Both the position numbers and the translations under genes were made by a program. This document shows positions 1 to 9,950 of a stretch of 64,000 nucleotides of DNA, piece by piece (position 1 is the stretch's first letter; each line of letters starts with the position of its first letter). Below the pieces are notes generated by a model. That model was not told the DNA's origin. It ran no database searches and was given only the letters and a program-made list of their open reading frames with translations. Source of the stretch: Dipteris shenzhenensis (lineage: Eukaryota; Polypodiophyta; Polypodiopsida; Gleicheniales); NCBI GenBank assembly GCA_047967505.1, contig CM106540.1. One strand, given 5' to 3'.

Positions 1-643
1 CAGCGGGATACCATTATGGCGACAACCCGGTGGGGTACTTACTGTGTAAAAAGAGTGAAAGAAAGAGGGAGTGGTGTGTGTGGGGGGGGGGGGAGGGTGA
101 GTGAGCAAAGTGCACTTGTGCAACGCGGACATGTTAGTGAGGTCAGTGTGCAAGATTATGAACAAATGAAAAAAAAAATTCTAATCACCTGGTATTGACC
201 GTGTGTGCACGTGTGGTGTGTTCAGTAGGGACTAGTGGGCTGCGGGTGTGGTAGGTGAGATGCCTACCATATTGACTCACCTAGACCTAGACTCAATGAT
301 TATGATAAATGCATGTAGGTGAATTGCTTATTATGGCATAGCATGTAAGGAGCCATGTAGAGTATTTATCCAGCTTGGTTTTTACCTCGGATGCTAGGGG
401 CACATTTGTGTCAGACTTCTTTGTTGTTGCATGGTCCGTCTTCTTGGGTGAAGTGAGCTTTCATGAGTTTGCCCGTGGGGACGACCCTTGCTTTCATGAA
501 TAGGATGGTACCATTGGAGGGGGTACATTTGCCATTACCTTCGAGTGTTCGCCCCTAGAGGGAGGTTCTTGTGTAACTCTTCGTGGGGGGGCATTCAATT
601 CCTACGGAGTTCCTCGACTAGTTGTGGTGATACTTGTGTTGAG
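1..643. other. unassigned repeat-like DNA with G-run
   Basis: No convincing coding region is visible on either strand. A GT-rich stretch runs into a poly-G tract at about 78-92. The sequence just downstream belongs to a minus-strand gypsy relic, so this stretch may be more of that element, but no domain is readable here. Confidence 0.4.
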
Positions 644-1620
644 TCAGACCACCCATGGCACTAGTGCATATTTGGTACCTTGAAGCTGGTCTAATTCATT
701 CGGTTTGTCGGCAGGTTCTTGTGGTGCTATATCTCGAGGAGACACAGGTTCTTGTGGTACTGCCTTCAACGGCTTCAGGGTTTGCACTGTCAACTTTTGG
801 ACACAAGCGACTTTCCTGCCTTGGTTGCCTAAGCGGGTGGTGTTGATCAAGCTATTGACGATATGTGGCGGTGGACGAGGCAGAGCACAGGTGGTGTAGC
901 TTTCTTCTTGTAATGGATGGGTTTGGAGAAGGCTTTCTTGGGGCGATCGGAGCTATCATTTCTGCTTTAATGTTCTTTGGGAGTTAGTTCTGATCGAAGT
1001 GATGCTGGGCATAGAGGATGGCATCGTGCACTTGCAACTCTCGAATTTCTTGGGTGGAGGATGGTGGCGTCGGTCGATTGGGCAATGGCATTGGTTTACC
1101 ACTGTGGCGAGCTTTCTTCTCTTTTCGAGCTGGGACCTTTAGTGGGGTGCTAGTGGAGGCTGGGGCTTCCAGTCTACCTTGCTATGTATCTTCATTATCA
1201 TGGATCGGCGAGGTCGGAGATGAAGAGGGGGGGCTTGGTCCACATAGCAGAGCTGCTGCCATTTGGCCACCATTAGTGAGTGAAGTAGTTTGGGCACCCC
1301 ATTTGATTTGACAATTGAAGGCGTAGCACCAAGTTCTTCCTAGTATAATCTATTCTTCGGTTTCTTCTATAGGAAGAACGTAAAATTGTATATCCACTAC
1401 TTGGTGAACAACCATTAGACTTAGACCTACATAACCCAAATTTTGTAGGAGTTGGCCGTCTATAGCTCTTATTGAAGTGACGGTGAGTGTTAGGGGTACA
1501 TGTAGCTTTTCCCATACCTTTTGGGAGAGGAAGTTGTGGCTCGCTCATGGGTCCACAAGTGCTTTGATGCGCATGCACAAAACCTGTAGTTGAACAAGCA
1601 ACCTGGCTAGCTCTACTGTT
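644..1620 (-). pseudogene. Ty3/gypsy protease and linker relic
   Basis: Read on the minus strand, about 1580-1290 encodes a gypsy retropepsin-like stretch. A KALVDP-stop-ASHNFLS segment replaces the usual active-site D-[ST]-G-A plus SHNFI-like context. It is followed by a QFYVLPIEETEE segment, a stop and an ILGRTW-like segment, which is the typical protease C-terminal flap. Stops sit at the active site and before the IILGRT motif, so the enzyme cannot be made. Downstream, 1290-644 reads as a proline-rich linker (QEPVSPRD, QEPADKP) with frame breaks, as expected between protease and reverse transcriptase; that part is inference. No RT follows within the window. Confidence 0.6.
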
Positions 1621-1659
1621 AGCTCATTCGCTAGTTGCACATGTTCAATTGTTGCCTTA

Positions 1660-2130
1660 AGAAGGGTCATTTGCCTACACTGTCGAAGCTTAGCATTACG
1701 AATTCTAGCTTCCTCGCGATGGTCTGGCGCTTCATCCCGGCCACCTTGGCCTTAAGTCCTTTTTCTCTATTCACAGCTTGAAGGGTGGAGAGAGTGAGTG
1801 GTCTGTAGTATCTTTTTAATTTGCTCCCATTAAGGTAGCCATCCATTTCTATCCCATCAAGGGTGGATATTCGACACAACCCCTAGGGAGTGATCTCAAC
1901 TACGTGGTAAGGACCCATACCTCAGTACTTAAGCTTACGTTTGGTATTGCAGGCACTATGTAGGAGGGCCAAATCTCCTTCTTCCAGGTCCTTGTTCTCA
2001 TTTTTGCAGTCGAACCACTTTTTGCGTCGGGTCTTTTCTACTCGGAGAAAGTAGGCTACATGCAACCTTGTCTCTTCTAACTTTTCGAGGTCGACTAGCT
2101 GTTGCTAGCATGTTTTCTATGAGTCTTTCT
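1660..2130 (-). pseudogene. Ty3/gypsy integrase C-terminal relic
   Basis: The minus strand reads a DLEEGDLALLHSA segment, then a MGPYHVVEITPRG segment, then a DGYLNGSKLKRYY segment in shifting frames. This is the order of a plant gypsy integrase tail: a GDLVLL strand, a GPYxV chromatin-proximal strand and a final NGxxLKxYY motif. Stops and at least one frameshift make it a pseudogene. On this strand the integrase tail lies upstream of the protease relic at 1300-1620, the reverse of the order within one element, so two elements or a rearrangement are joined here. Confidence 0.6.
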
Positions 2131-2202
2131 TTCACTGACAATTTAGGATTGGGTAATAATATATATTAGCTCATTTTTATTAAATCTTGGAACCCATATT
2201 AA

Positions 2203-2358
2203 TAACAATCAACATTTTAAAAGGTTCTAGAAAATAATATAGACTAATTTCTTGTTGACTTCAAAACTACTAAATTTATTAACAATCAACATTTTAAAAG
2301 ATTCAACAAACTAATAAAGACTCATTGCTTGTGAACTTCAAAAGTACTAAATTTATTA
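2203..2358. repeat. two-copy tandem duplication, ~75 bp unit
   Basis: AT-rich unit. Both copies begin AACAATCAACATTTTAAAAG (about 2206 and 2280) and end with ACTTCAAAA-CTACTAAATTTATT or a close variant. The copies differ by scattered substitutions, so the duplication is old. No coding content. Confidence 0.8.
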
Positions 2359-2516
2359 AGTTCATTGTCATTGCATCCTTTCATAAATGACATAACAGTC
2401 TCAAAACTTTTCAATTTATTTGATGGCAATATGAATGGCCAAGATACAAGGATGCTTCCATTTGTCAAGCATTGATATTGCTTCAGGTCGCCTCCTCACT
2501 ATCTTACCATTCAATG

Positions 2517-2563
2517 TGAAGTAAAAGTCACTATCATCAAAGGTGATAGTGACTTTTACTTCA
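2517..2563. repeat. perfect 20-bp inverted repeat (hairpin)
   Basis: Arms 2517-2536 and 2544-2563 are exact reverse complements around a 7-nt loop (TCAAAGG). The arm contains AGTAAAAGTCACTATCA. It lies in non-coding, gypsy-flanking DNA. It may be a recent foldback insertion or a replication-slippage palindrome; no function can be assigned. Confidence 0.9.
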
Positions 2564-2656
2564 AGCTCCAACTATCTGTGACCTCAAGACATTGGATTTC
2601 ACAATTTGGCATATGTATCTCTACCTCTATGGTCTCTACTACATCACAATCCATAA

Positions 2657-3923
2657 GTGAGCTCTTACTTAACCAATGAAGAAGAAGAGATAGGGTGTAG
2701 CTCCAAGGAGTCCAACTCAAAGGGTGAGGTGGAAGGAGTGGCCTTTGGTCTTTTTCTTGGCACTGATCGGTATGAGTCAGGAGGGAACAAGGTGGTGGTA
2801 CAAGAAGGTCCTATAGAAACACTTTATGTGGAGAATGTGACGCACACTAAATGACTCCAATGCAATGAAGAGCTTCTTAGTGATTCTCTATCAGCAGGTA
2901 GTGAGAAGCTCCAGTACTTGGATATGCTAGATGATTTTCCATATCTCTTTGCAACAACCTATTCATAGGTTCGACCTTTCTTGTGGAGCACAAGATTGAG
3001 TTGAAGCCAGAAAGCAAGCCAATTGTGCAATGCTTAAGGTGATTGGGGGTGATCCAAGTTGAGGCACTAAAAAAAGAGGTAACACAACTACTTGAGGTGG
3101 GATTCATCTTTCCTATTGATGATTCAGAATGGATATCTCTTATAGTTGTCACACCAAAGAAAGGAAATAAGTGGTGGGTTTGTGTGGACTTTTGTCCTAA
3201 CTTGAAGAACTCATGTTTGGTATCCATCGGAAAGAGGGATGGCAATTGAGTGACGAGGGAATCGGTGTGGATGAAGAAGACGCATGCACTAAGAGGGATC
3301 ATTTTCCTTTGCCATTCCAAATTGAAATACTAGACCAAGTAGCAGGGCATGAGATTTATTCTGTATGTGATGGGCATTTTGGGTACTTTCAAATTCGTAT
3401 TCAGGAGGAAGATCAAAAGAAAACATCATTTGTCACACCTTGGGGATTTTTTGCTTACAGAGTGATGCCTTTTGGGTTGACCAATGCACCAGCTACATTT
3501 CAAATGTTCATGAGTCAAGTGCTTGAGCCTTACTTAGGAAAGTTCATAATGGTGTCTTTGGATGATTTTTGCATTTATTCTCAGCACATAGATCACATGG
3601 AGAAGTTAAAGATGGCCTTAGCCAGGATTGATGAAGCAAAAGGGTGTCTAAATCCTAGCAAGTGTCATTTGGCTCAAAAAAAAGTAGTCTTGTTGGGGCA
3701 TATTGTGTCTGAAGAAGTCCTGCAAATGGATCCTGACAAGGTTCAAGCAATCATGGCATTGCCAAGTCCTGAGAGTGTCACTGGTGTTTGTAGAATTCTA
3801 GGAAAAAGCAAGTATTATCAATGCTTTTGTGATGATTTCACAGAGATAGTGCATCCCATGAACATGTTGACAAGAAAAGGAGTTTATTTCCAATGGGGTG
3901 TGGAGCAACAAGAGTCTTTTTAG
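2657..3923 (+). pseudogene. Ty3/gypsy reverse transcriptase relic
   Basis: This is the polymerase domain of a gypsy element. It starts with a DMLDDFPYLFA-type linker and a VEHKIELKPESKPI segment (about 2900-3030). The fingers follow (VTPKKGNKWWVCVDF, about 3150-3190), then KRDHFPLPFQIEIL, VCDGHFGYFQIRI (first catalytic Asp, about 3366-3400), FGLTNAPATFQ (about 3472-3500) and a SLDDFCIYS active-site strand (about 3556-3580) where Y/F-x-D-D is usual. At least two frame changes (between 3030 and 3250) and stops interrupt it. The longest intact stretch is 3213-3923. Both catalytic Asp residues of the DD box survive. Confidence 0.9.
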
Positions 3924-4370
3924 CAACTTAAGGAGGCCATGAGTAAGGGCCCAATATTGAAGCCCCCTGATTGGTCTCAAGACTTTTATGTAAATCCAAG
4001 TGCACCTTTGTATCCATTGGTGCTGTATTGCTACAAAAAGGAGAGGCAGGTAGAATGCAACCCATCTATAATGCCAGTCGACAGCTTACAGAGGTGGAAA
4101 CAAGGTATGAAGAAATGGAGCAGCAAGCTCTCTCTTTGGTGTTTTCAGTAAAAAAGATTCATTCCTATTTATTACCTCGGCCATTTTTCTTCCTTACCTC
4201 TCAGTCTGTATTAACATATCTAGTTCGCAAGCCTAATCCTGGGGGGAGATTTACAAAATGGTTGTCAGAGCTTCAAGAGTTCTCTTTCGCTTTTGTGACT
4301 AAAAATACCACTAGGTCCATTATGGCAGATTTGCTCATAGGATAGGAGGATCTAGGAGAAGAAAAGAAAT
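3924..4370 (+). pseudogene. Ty3/gypsy RNase H (first, retroviral-type) relic
   Basis: It continues the polymerase relic after a stop at 3920-3922 and changes frame within 3940-4150. Recognisable segments are IYNASRQLTEVETRYEEMEQ (YASR/E-K-Y-type motif), ALSLVFSVKKIHSYLLPRPF and SQSVLTYLVRKPN, then GGRFTKWLSELQEFSF. These match the RT-connected RNase H of plant gypsy elements. The DQ/TDH-type catalytic strand is degraded (TSQSVLTYL). A stop after MADLLIG ends the readable part. Confidence 0.8.
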
Positions 4371-4399
4371 GTAACGAGGACATTAATGATGAAAGGGAG

Positions 4400-4830
4400 A
4401 CACCACCAACAGTGTTTGTCTTGTATTTTGATGGGGCTTTTAGTCCTTCATGCCACAAGGAGCAAGGGGGATAGTCTTGATGAATTTTGAAGGTCAAGAG
4501 GTGTGGGCAAGCGGACAAGAGCTTCCAGGTATCACAACTAACAATGCAGCTGAGTATAATGCTTTGATTCTTGGTTTGGAGGGTTGTCTTCAAAGTCAAG
4601 TTAAAGAATTGGAAGTAAGAGGAGATTCATAGCTTATTATAAAGCAAATGCAAGGCCATTACAAGACAACAAGTCCTCATTTGAAGGAGCTTAATCAAAA
4701 GGCTATGGTGCTATGTAGTCAGTTTGATTTTTGCAAGTTTGTTCATATAAATAGAATAGAAAATCAAAGGCAGATGAGTCAGCTACTCAAGCCATTGTTG
4801 TACAAGACCAGGGGGTGGTTTCTTTTGTAG
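4400..4830 (+). pseudogene. second, archaeal-type RNase H (aRNH) relic
   Basis: A second RNase H domain follows the first. The strand LYFDGAF (catalytic Asp, about 4425) is followed by a GGIVLM-like strand, TTNNAAEYNALILGL (catalytic Glu, about 4540-4585), then LEVRGDS (catalytic Asp, about 4610-4630), a stop, LIIKQMQGHYK and, in the next frame, KADESATQA (last Asp, about 4770-4795). This order is characteristic of the archaeal/plant-type RNase H that the Tat lineage of plant Ty3/gypsy elements carries in addition to its own. The lineage assignment rests on that established trait. It is broken by one in-frame stop at 4630-4632 and a one-base frameshift near 4765-4770. Confidence 0.75.
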
Positions 4831-4989
4831 ACACTGGATGGCCAGAAGTGCAAGATGTTCAGCAATATGTGGAAGAAGGCATGTTTTCTCGAGGGTTAAC
4901 TTTCCAACAGAAGCAGAGATTGGTAAGGAAATTGTTGATGACATTCTTTATAAATTGGGAAAAGACAAGGTGCTCCATTGGGTGTCCAT

Positions 4990-6060
4990 CCCATGTAGAC
5001 TAGGAGAATCCTAGAAATGTGTCATGAATGCTCTGGTCATTTTGCTTCAGCAAGCAAAGCTAGGAGAATTCTTAATGCAAGTTACTTTTGGCCACGCCTC
5101 CATAAGGATGTATATGAATGGTGTCCAAGTTGTAAAGTATGCCAAAAGTTTGGAAGGCGACAGTTGATTCCTGGGCCCTTGAAGCCTATTCCAGCATATG
5201 GACAATTCGAGAGGTGGAGGTTGGACGTTGTGGGACCACTCCCTTGCTCATCTTAGGGCAAGCATTATTTATTGGTGGCCATAGATTATGCGACTCGGTG
5301 GGTAAAGGCCAAGGCCATAGTCAATAGCAAGGCAAGCACAGTTGCAAAATTTCTCTTTGATCAAATTTGTTCACGCTTTGGTTGTCCTTTGGAAATTCTC
5401 ACTGATGGAGGAACCTCCTTTAGAAATGAACTAATTGAAGATGTGGTGCATAAGCTAAAGATAAATCATAGCATGTTTACACCATACTATCCCCAATGTA
5501 ATGGCTTGGCTAAGAAAATAAATGGATTGTTGTATAATTCAATGGGAAAGCTTGTAGACACCAAGAAAAGGCATTGGGATAGGCACTTGGTAGAAGTTTT
5601 ATGATGAACCACACACAAGCTAGCTATTGGGTTTACATCATTCCAACTAGTGTATGGAATAGAAGTCATTTTGCCCATTGAATTGGAGATACATAGTCTT
5701 CACACTGCTATTGTTGCAAGAAAAGGATGACAGGAGGATGCCGATGCTCAACGCTTGGTATAGCTAGAAGCCTTGGATGAATGCAGATTACATACCTTAC
5801 AAAACTTGGAAGCTTTTTTAAAAAAGTGCAAGCCCATTTTGACACCAAATTATGCAAGAAGAAAGATAGTACAGAAGGACATTTGGTCACATGAGATTTG
5901 ATAGCCATCTGGACAAGCGGTTAGACAAAAAGTTTATCGACTGATGGGAGGGACCATATCGAGTCAAAAAGAAGTTCATGAATGGGAACTTATCAGCTTG
6001 AGGATGTTGACATCATGGTGATACCCAGACGCACCAATGAGTATTGCCTTAAATTCTTCT
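4990..6060 (+). pseudogene. Ty3/gypsy integrase relic
   Basis: The zinc-binding part is at 5020-5150: H in MCHECSGHF, YFWPRLHKDVYEW, then CPSCKVCQKFG. The catalytic core follows: RWRLDVVGPL (first Asp), VAIDYATRWVKAKAI, EILTDGGTSFRNE (second Asp) and PYYPQCNGLAKKINGLL, where the third acid would lie in an AEKxN motif but K is found (AKKIN). The C-terminal part (about 5900-6056) reads a WEGPYRV segment, an NGTYQLEDVD segment in another frame and a final RRTNEYCLKFFYA. Many stops. It ends about 55 bp before a polypurine tract, as expected. Confidence 0.85.
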
Positions 6061-6108
6061 ATGCTCGACCACCTTGAGGGCCCTCTCTGTCACTAGAGAG
6101 GATCTACT

Positions 6109-6121
6109 CGGGGGGGAAAGA
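6109..6121 (+). promoter_or_regulatory. polypurine tract
   Basis: A purine run, GGGGGGGAAAG, sits immediately before TGTGACACC, the start of the 3' LTR. This is where plus-strand DNA synthesis is primed in LTR retrotransposons. Confidence 0.75.
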
Positions 6122-6902
6122 TGTGACACCAAAAATTAATACTTTTTATTTGGCATTGGTATTGTTTTCTTCTATGTTTGATACGAGTTTGAGTATCAAG
6201 TGATAGCCTAGCGGCTCTCACTTATTTCTATTTCCTAAGATATTATATGGGATTGAGAGGATGAGTGGAATGGATCATTGTAAATACCATAGGTATCAAT
6301 TATAAATACCTTGGTATGGGGTGAGAGTTATTTGCGTATGGGATATTATGGGGTTTTTAGAAAATAGAAAGAGTGAGTCATATAAAGAGGTGGGCTCATG
6401 TCCATGTGTTCCAATAATATAAGAGAGATCACATGCCAAGTGTGTGGAAGGCATGTGGAGAAGTGTGGAGTCAAGAGGAATCCTTCTAGAATTCATATGT
6501 GGAATAAGGAGGATGTGGACATATGGAAAAGAGAGGGTCCCTATGGGCTCCATGTGGGGAGACTCTTGACTTTCTCAATATTTTAAGAGTCTTGAGCATC
6601 TTTTTATGGGACACATGGCAAGAGTGGCCAAAAAGGACATGGATGGTGACATACGAGCTTATGTGATTGATGGGGAAAGGAAACTACATGTAGCAATTGT
6701 AAATGGGTGAAGGAGGGTGACAAAATCTCTATAAAAGGAGCCCTCCTCTCCCTTGTTCAACATCTCTTCCACCATTAGGCCTCATGTTGCTGTAGCTCTA
6801 GTCTCCTCAAGCCTCTTCCATGAGCCTTCTCTCCCTCTTGGAAATATAAGTTGGAATAATGTGAAGGATAGTTCCAAGACTCTGAAATATTAGGTTACTA
6901 CA
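6122..6902 (+). mobile_element. gypsy 3' LTR with TATA box
   Basis: It starts TGTGACACC directly after the polypurine tract of the upstream pol relic. A TATA box, TATAAAAGG, sits at 6730-6738, preceded by AT-rich U3 and followed by a pyrimidine-rich leader (CCCTCCTCTCCC), as in a U3/R junction. The 3' edge is uncertain; a CA at about 6901-6902 is one possible end, giving about 780 bp. No matching 5' LTR was recognised upstream of 2657, so the element is 5'-truncated. Confidence 0.6.
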
Positions 6903-7334
6903 TCACTTATGTAGCTATTGTTGTTTCTCTTCTTTGTCATTCCCTTAAAAAGTTTTGTTAATAGGAGAGAGATCTTCGTATAGTCTCAAATATGATTATA
7001 AAGAATAACATAAATCCTAAAAAGACAACCCTCTCTAACCATCTATGATGTAGGCCATTCCAATACCTTTCTAATCTTAGCACTATCAATACGAACCCCA
7101 CTAATAGAGATCATATGACTAAGATACAATATCTAACCTTTAAAATAGTAGCACGTAGGCTCTTTCACATATAATATCTCTTGAATTTAAAATATCACCA
7201 TGCCATGTTAGCAATTTTGATGTGGACTACACATGAATACGTTGTGTCCACTCAATGATTGGGAAAGTATATCTCTCTCTAGTTCATTCTCTCTATATGA
7301 GTAGTCTTGGAGCTTCTGCTCCCTCTTGTATGTA
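6903..7334. other. no gene seen
   Basis: AT-rich sequence between the gypsy LTR and the inverted repeat. No domain or repeat structure could be supported. Confidence 0.4.
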
Positions 7335-8392
7335 CGAAACCTCTTCTTCTCCCTTGTATTTATAGTGTTTTGAGTTGCATTGGAGTGGAGTCTTACTCTC
7401 ATGGCAAAATGAAAGTCACTTCTTATCATTTTTCTTGAGTCTCCATTCCTATGTTCTTTTCTCTCTCTATTCAAGTCTCTAAAGTAGTTCTTATTCGGCC
7501 ACTCTATCCCAGCATGCTCCTCCAGTGTACAGACTTCCCCCAGTCGACCAATATTCAAGTCCTTTTGTTTTCCGTCCACCACATAGTGTTCATGACTCTA
7601 CCTCTGGTTTTCTTCCTTCCCCTTTCTGGCGATCTCCTATAACTACCCTTTCTACTCAAGCTCCTCCACTACAACCTTCACTTAGCTCTACTCCATAGCG
7701 TCCTTCTTGTTTTGATCAGTTTGAGAGCATAGGTATAAGTATTGATTGTCTTCAGGTGCACCTTAAAATGATTACAAAAAATTGTTTGAAGTTGCAGACC
7801 TCCATTGATTCCCTATACCGAAAAGTCAGTGAGCACCTCACCCAATGTAAATTGTACTCTCCTTCCTCTAAAGCCGGCCCATCCACCAATGTACACTATG
7901 CACACATGGTCCATCCGTTTCCCGAGGCACAATGCAAACTTCTTCCTCTCTTCTAGGAAAATTCTATGGGTATTGGATTGTTGATAATTGTTGAGCCTTG
8001 AGGGAGTAGTTTGCCTAGGCGAAATCTCCATGGGTAGATGGCAGTTAAAATAGAAGTTAGACCCCCTATCAGTATTAGGCCTATAACATTCTCCTCGGTG
8101 GTCCGATTTCAATAAATCTTATATCAGCCCGAAGCTCTCTTTAAGAGTCTCCTTCCCATGTAATTAGTTTTTTTGCATTGGGTCCAAGACAAGAAGTTAT
8201 GAGTCTCTATGTATGATTGTTTATTTCTATGGTAGTTTTTACCCCCTTTCAGTAAACTATCCATATCTCTTCAACCGGTTATCTATTTTCAACAAAACTT
8301 ATATCAATATGAAGCTCACTTCAACGTTCATCCCTGTAATTACTTAAATTTTTATATCCATTTTCTAGTGGAAGTTATAGACCTCTGTGTTT
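7335..8392 (-). repeat. left arm of a large inverted repeat
   Basis: The reverse complement of this arm matches 8695-9358 over most of its length. Shared landmarks include GAGGTCTATA-ACTTCCAC at the inner end, TAACCGGTTGAAGAGATATGG, GGGGGTAAAAACTA, CAAACTACTCCCTCAAGGCT, GAGAGGAAGAAG, TGGACCATGTGTGCA, AGAACTACTTTAGAGACTT and GGGAGAAGAAGAGGTTTC. This arm holds about 390 extra bases (7501-7888) absent from the right arm. Small ORFs in both arms are shadows of the repeat. Confidence 0.85.
7495..7955 (+). pseudogene. unrecognised Pro/Ser-rich coding-like fragment
   Basis: One reading frame stays open for about 150 codons apart from a single TAG (near 7697) and has protein-like composition. A Pro/Ser/Thr-rich stretch (QHAPPVYRLPPVDQYSSPF, then FRPPHSVHDSTSGFLPSPF) is followed by a helix-like segment (DQFESIGISIDCLQVHLKM, then LKLQTSIDSLYRKVSEHL). 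It coincides with the extra DNA in the left arm of the inverted repeat and is missing from the right arm, so it may be a captured or inserted gene fragment. I do not recognise the family. It could instead be a plant gypsy gag or host exon fragment. Confidence 0.35.
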
Positions 8393-8694
8393 TCTAGCCG
8401 TTTGTAGAATGATTTTGAGCCATTTCTAGAGGTTTTTATGAAGGAGGTGCCATGTTTCCCTGGAATTTACCCCTCCATTCAAATCAGCCACTTCAAGCCC
8501 CTAGATATATATCAGTTCATGTATGTGGAGCCAAAATATCTTCTTCCAACAATGCCTCGCTCTTCTCTTTGGTATGGACCCTAGCTTGGTGAGATAATGG
8601 CCTCTGCGGATCCCTTTCTTCTCCCAATGCTGGACTACAACGTCACTTGGGATGTTACCGTATTCATTCTCCTCTAAGGGAAGAAAGGAGAAAG

Positions 8695-9358
8695 ATACAA
8701 AGGTCTATAGCTTCCACCAAAAAACTAATATCAGAAATTAAAGTACATACAGGGATGTGCCTTGAAGTGAGCTTCGTATCGTTGAAAATATATAACCGGT
8801 TGAAGAGATATGGACAATTTACTGAAAGGGGGTAAAAACTATCATGAAAATAGATTGTCAAACACAAAGACTCATAACTTTTTACAATAGTATTTGATTC
8901 AAGATTTAATCACATAGAGACACGGCCTTGATAAGAGATTCACATTGATATAAATTTTATCAAAATTGGACTACCGAGCAGAAAGTTATGAGCAAAATAC
9001 TAACAAGGGGTCAAACTGTCATAAAAACTACCCTCTACCCATGCTAATTTTGCCTGAGCAAACTACTCCCTCAAGGCTCCACAATTATCAACGATCCAAT
9101 ACCCCTAGAATTTGCCTAAAAGAGAGGAAGAAGCTTGCATGGTGGCTCGAGAAATGGATGGACCATGTGTGCACAGTGAGCGGCCGAACAAGAACTACTT
9201 TAGAGACTTAAATAGAGAGGTAAAAGAACATAGGAATGGAGAAAGGAATGAAGACTCAAGGAAGAAGATAACAAGTGACTTTCATTGCCATGAGAGTAAA
9301 ACTCCACTCAAATACACTCAAAATACTACAAACACAAGGGAGAAGAAGAGGTTTCATA
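8695..9358 (+). repeat. right arm of the large inverted repeat
   Basis: Mirror copy of 8392-7335 without the 390-bp insert. The arms are separated by a ~300-bp spacer (8393-8694). Divergence between arms is moderate with several indels (for example extra GAAAGGAAT near 9242), so this is an old structure: either a foldback element or two copies of one repeat inserted head-to-head. Confidence 0.85.
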
Positions 9359-9559
9359 CAGGGGATTATGGGATAGGGAAACACTCACCTAAATAGGGAT
9401 AGGCAAAATTTGTATCTAAAAGAGTTTAAATGGCTAACACAAAGACACCTTTCCAATATTCTAGTTTTTGAGTTCGGATCCTCATACATTTTTAGCACCT
9501 AAATTAAAAGTGGCATGAGCAGGACTTAGGTGAGGTAAGTGTATGTCTTGAAAAAATTT

Positions 9560-9950
9560 GGGATAAGAAGATGCTAGAGAAGCATTCTTGTCTTCTTTGG
9601 TTAATTATCCACAATGCTGTGTGGACCAATATCAAGGCCCAAATCATAGAAAATGGAGATGGAAAACGTTGTAGATGCCTAGACATTAAGAATATATTCC
9701 ACACCTTTTTGTGAATTGTGAATAGTCCTTGAAAGTATGGGAATTAGTCAAAGACATTCATCCCAGTTCATTTTAACTATGCCTATTTGTTGATAATAGG
9801 AGATATACCATGTAGGATGCATGAATATTGGGTGGTGCTCAAAAGAAATATCATCTAGAATATATGGTTTCAAAGAATGCTAGCTTGCTTAAAGGTGAAT
9901 TTTTGGATGCAGGGAAACTCACTCTTTCATGGTGGTTGAACACAAGCATA
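9560..9950 (+). pseudogene. LINE (non-LTR retrotransposon) C-terminal relic
   Basis: Overlapping frames read segments of a plant LINE polyprotein tail: LLWLIIHNAVWTNIKAQII, then a zinc-finger-like RCRCLDIKN segment, then PHLFVNCE-stop-SLKVWELVKDIH, then EYWVVLKRNII and NIWFQR. This is the order of the zf-RVT domain (C-x-C, H-x-F-x-x-C, VWxL) and the following conserved helix (WxxxLRxIIWxIWxxRN) at the end of plant L1-type elements. Stops and at least two frameshifts show it is dead. The RT core is not in the window. Confidence 0.6.
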
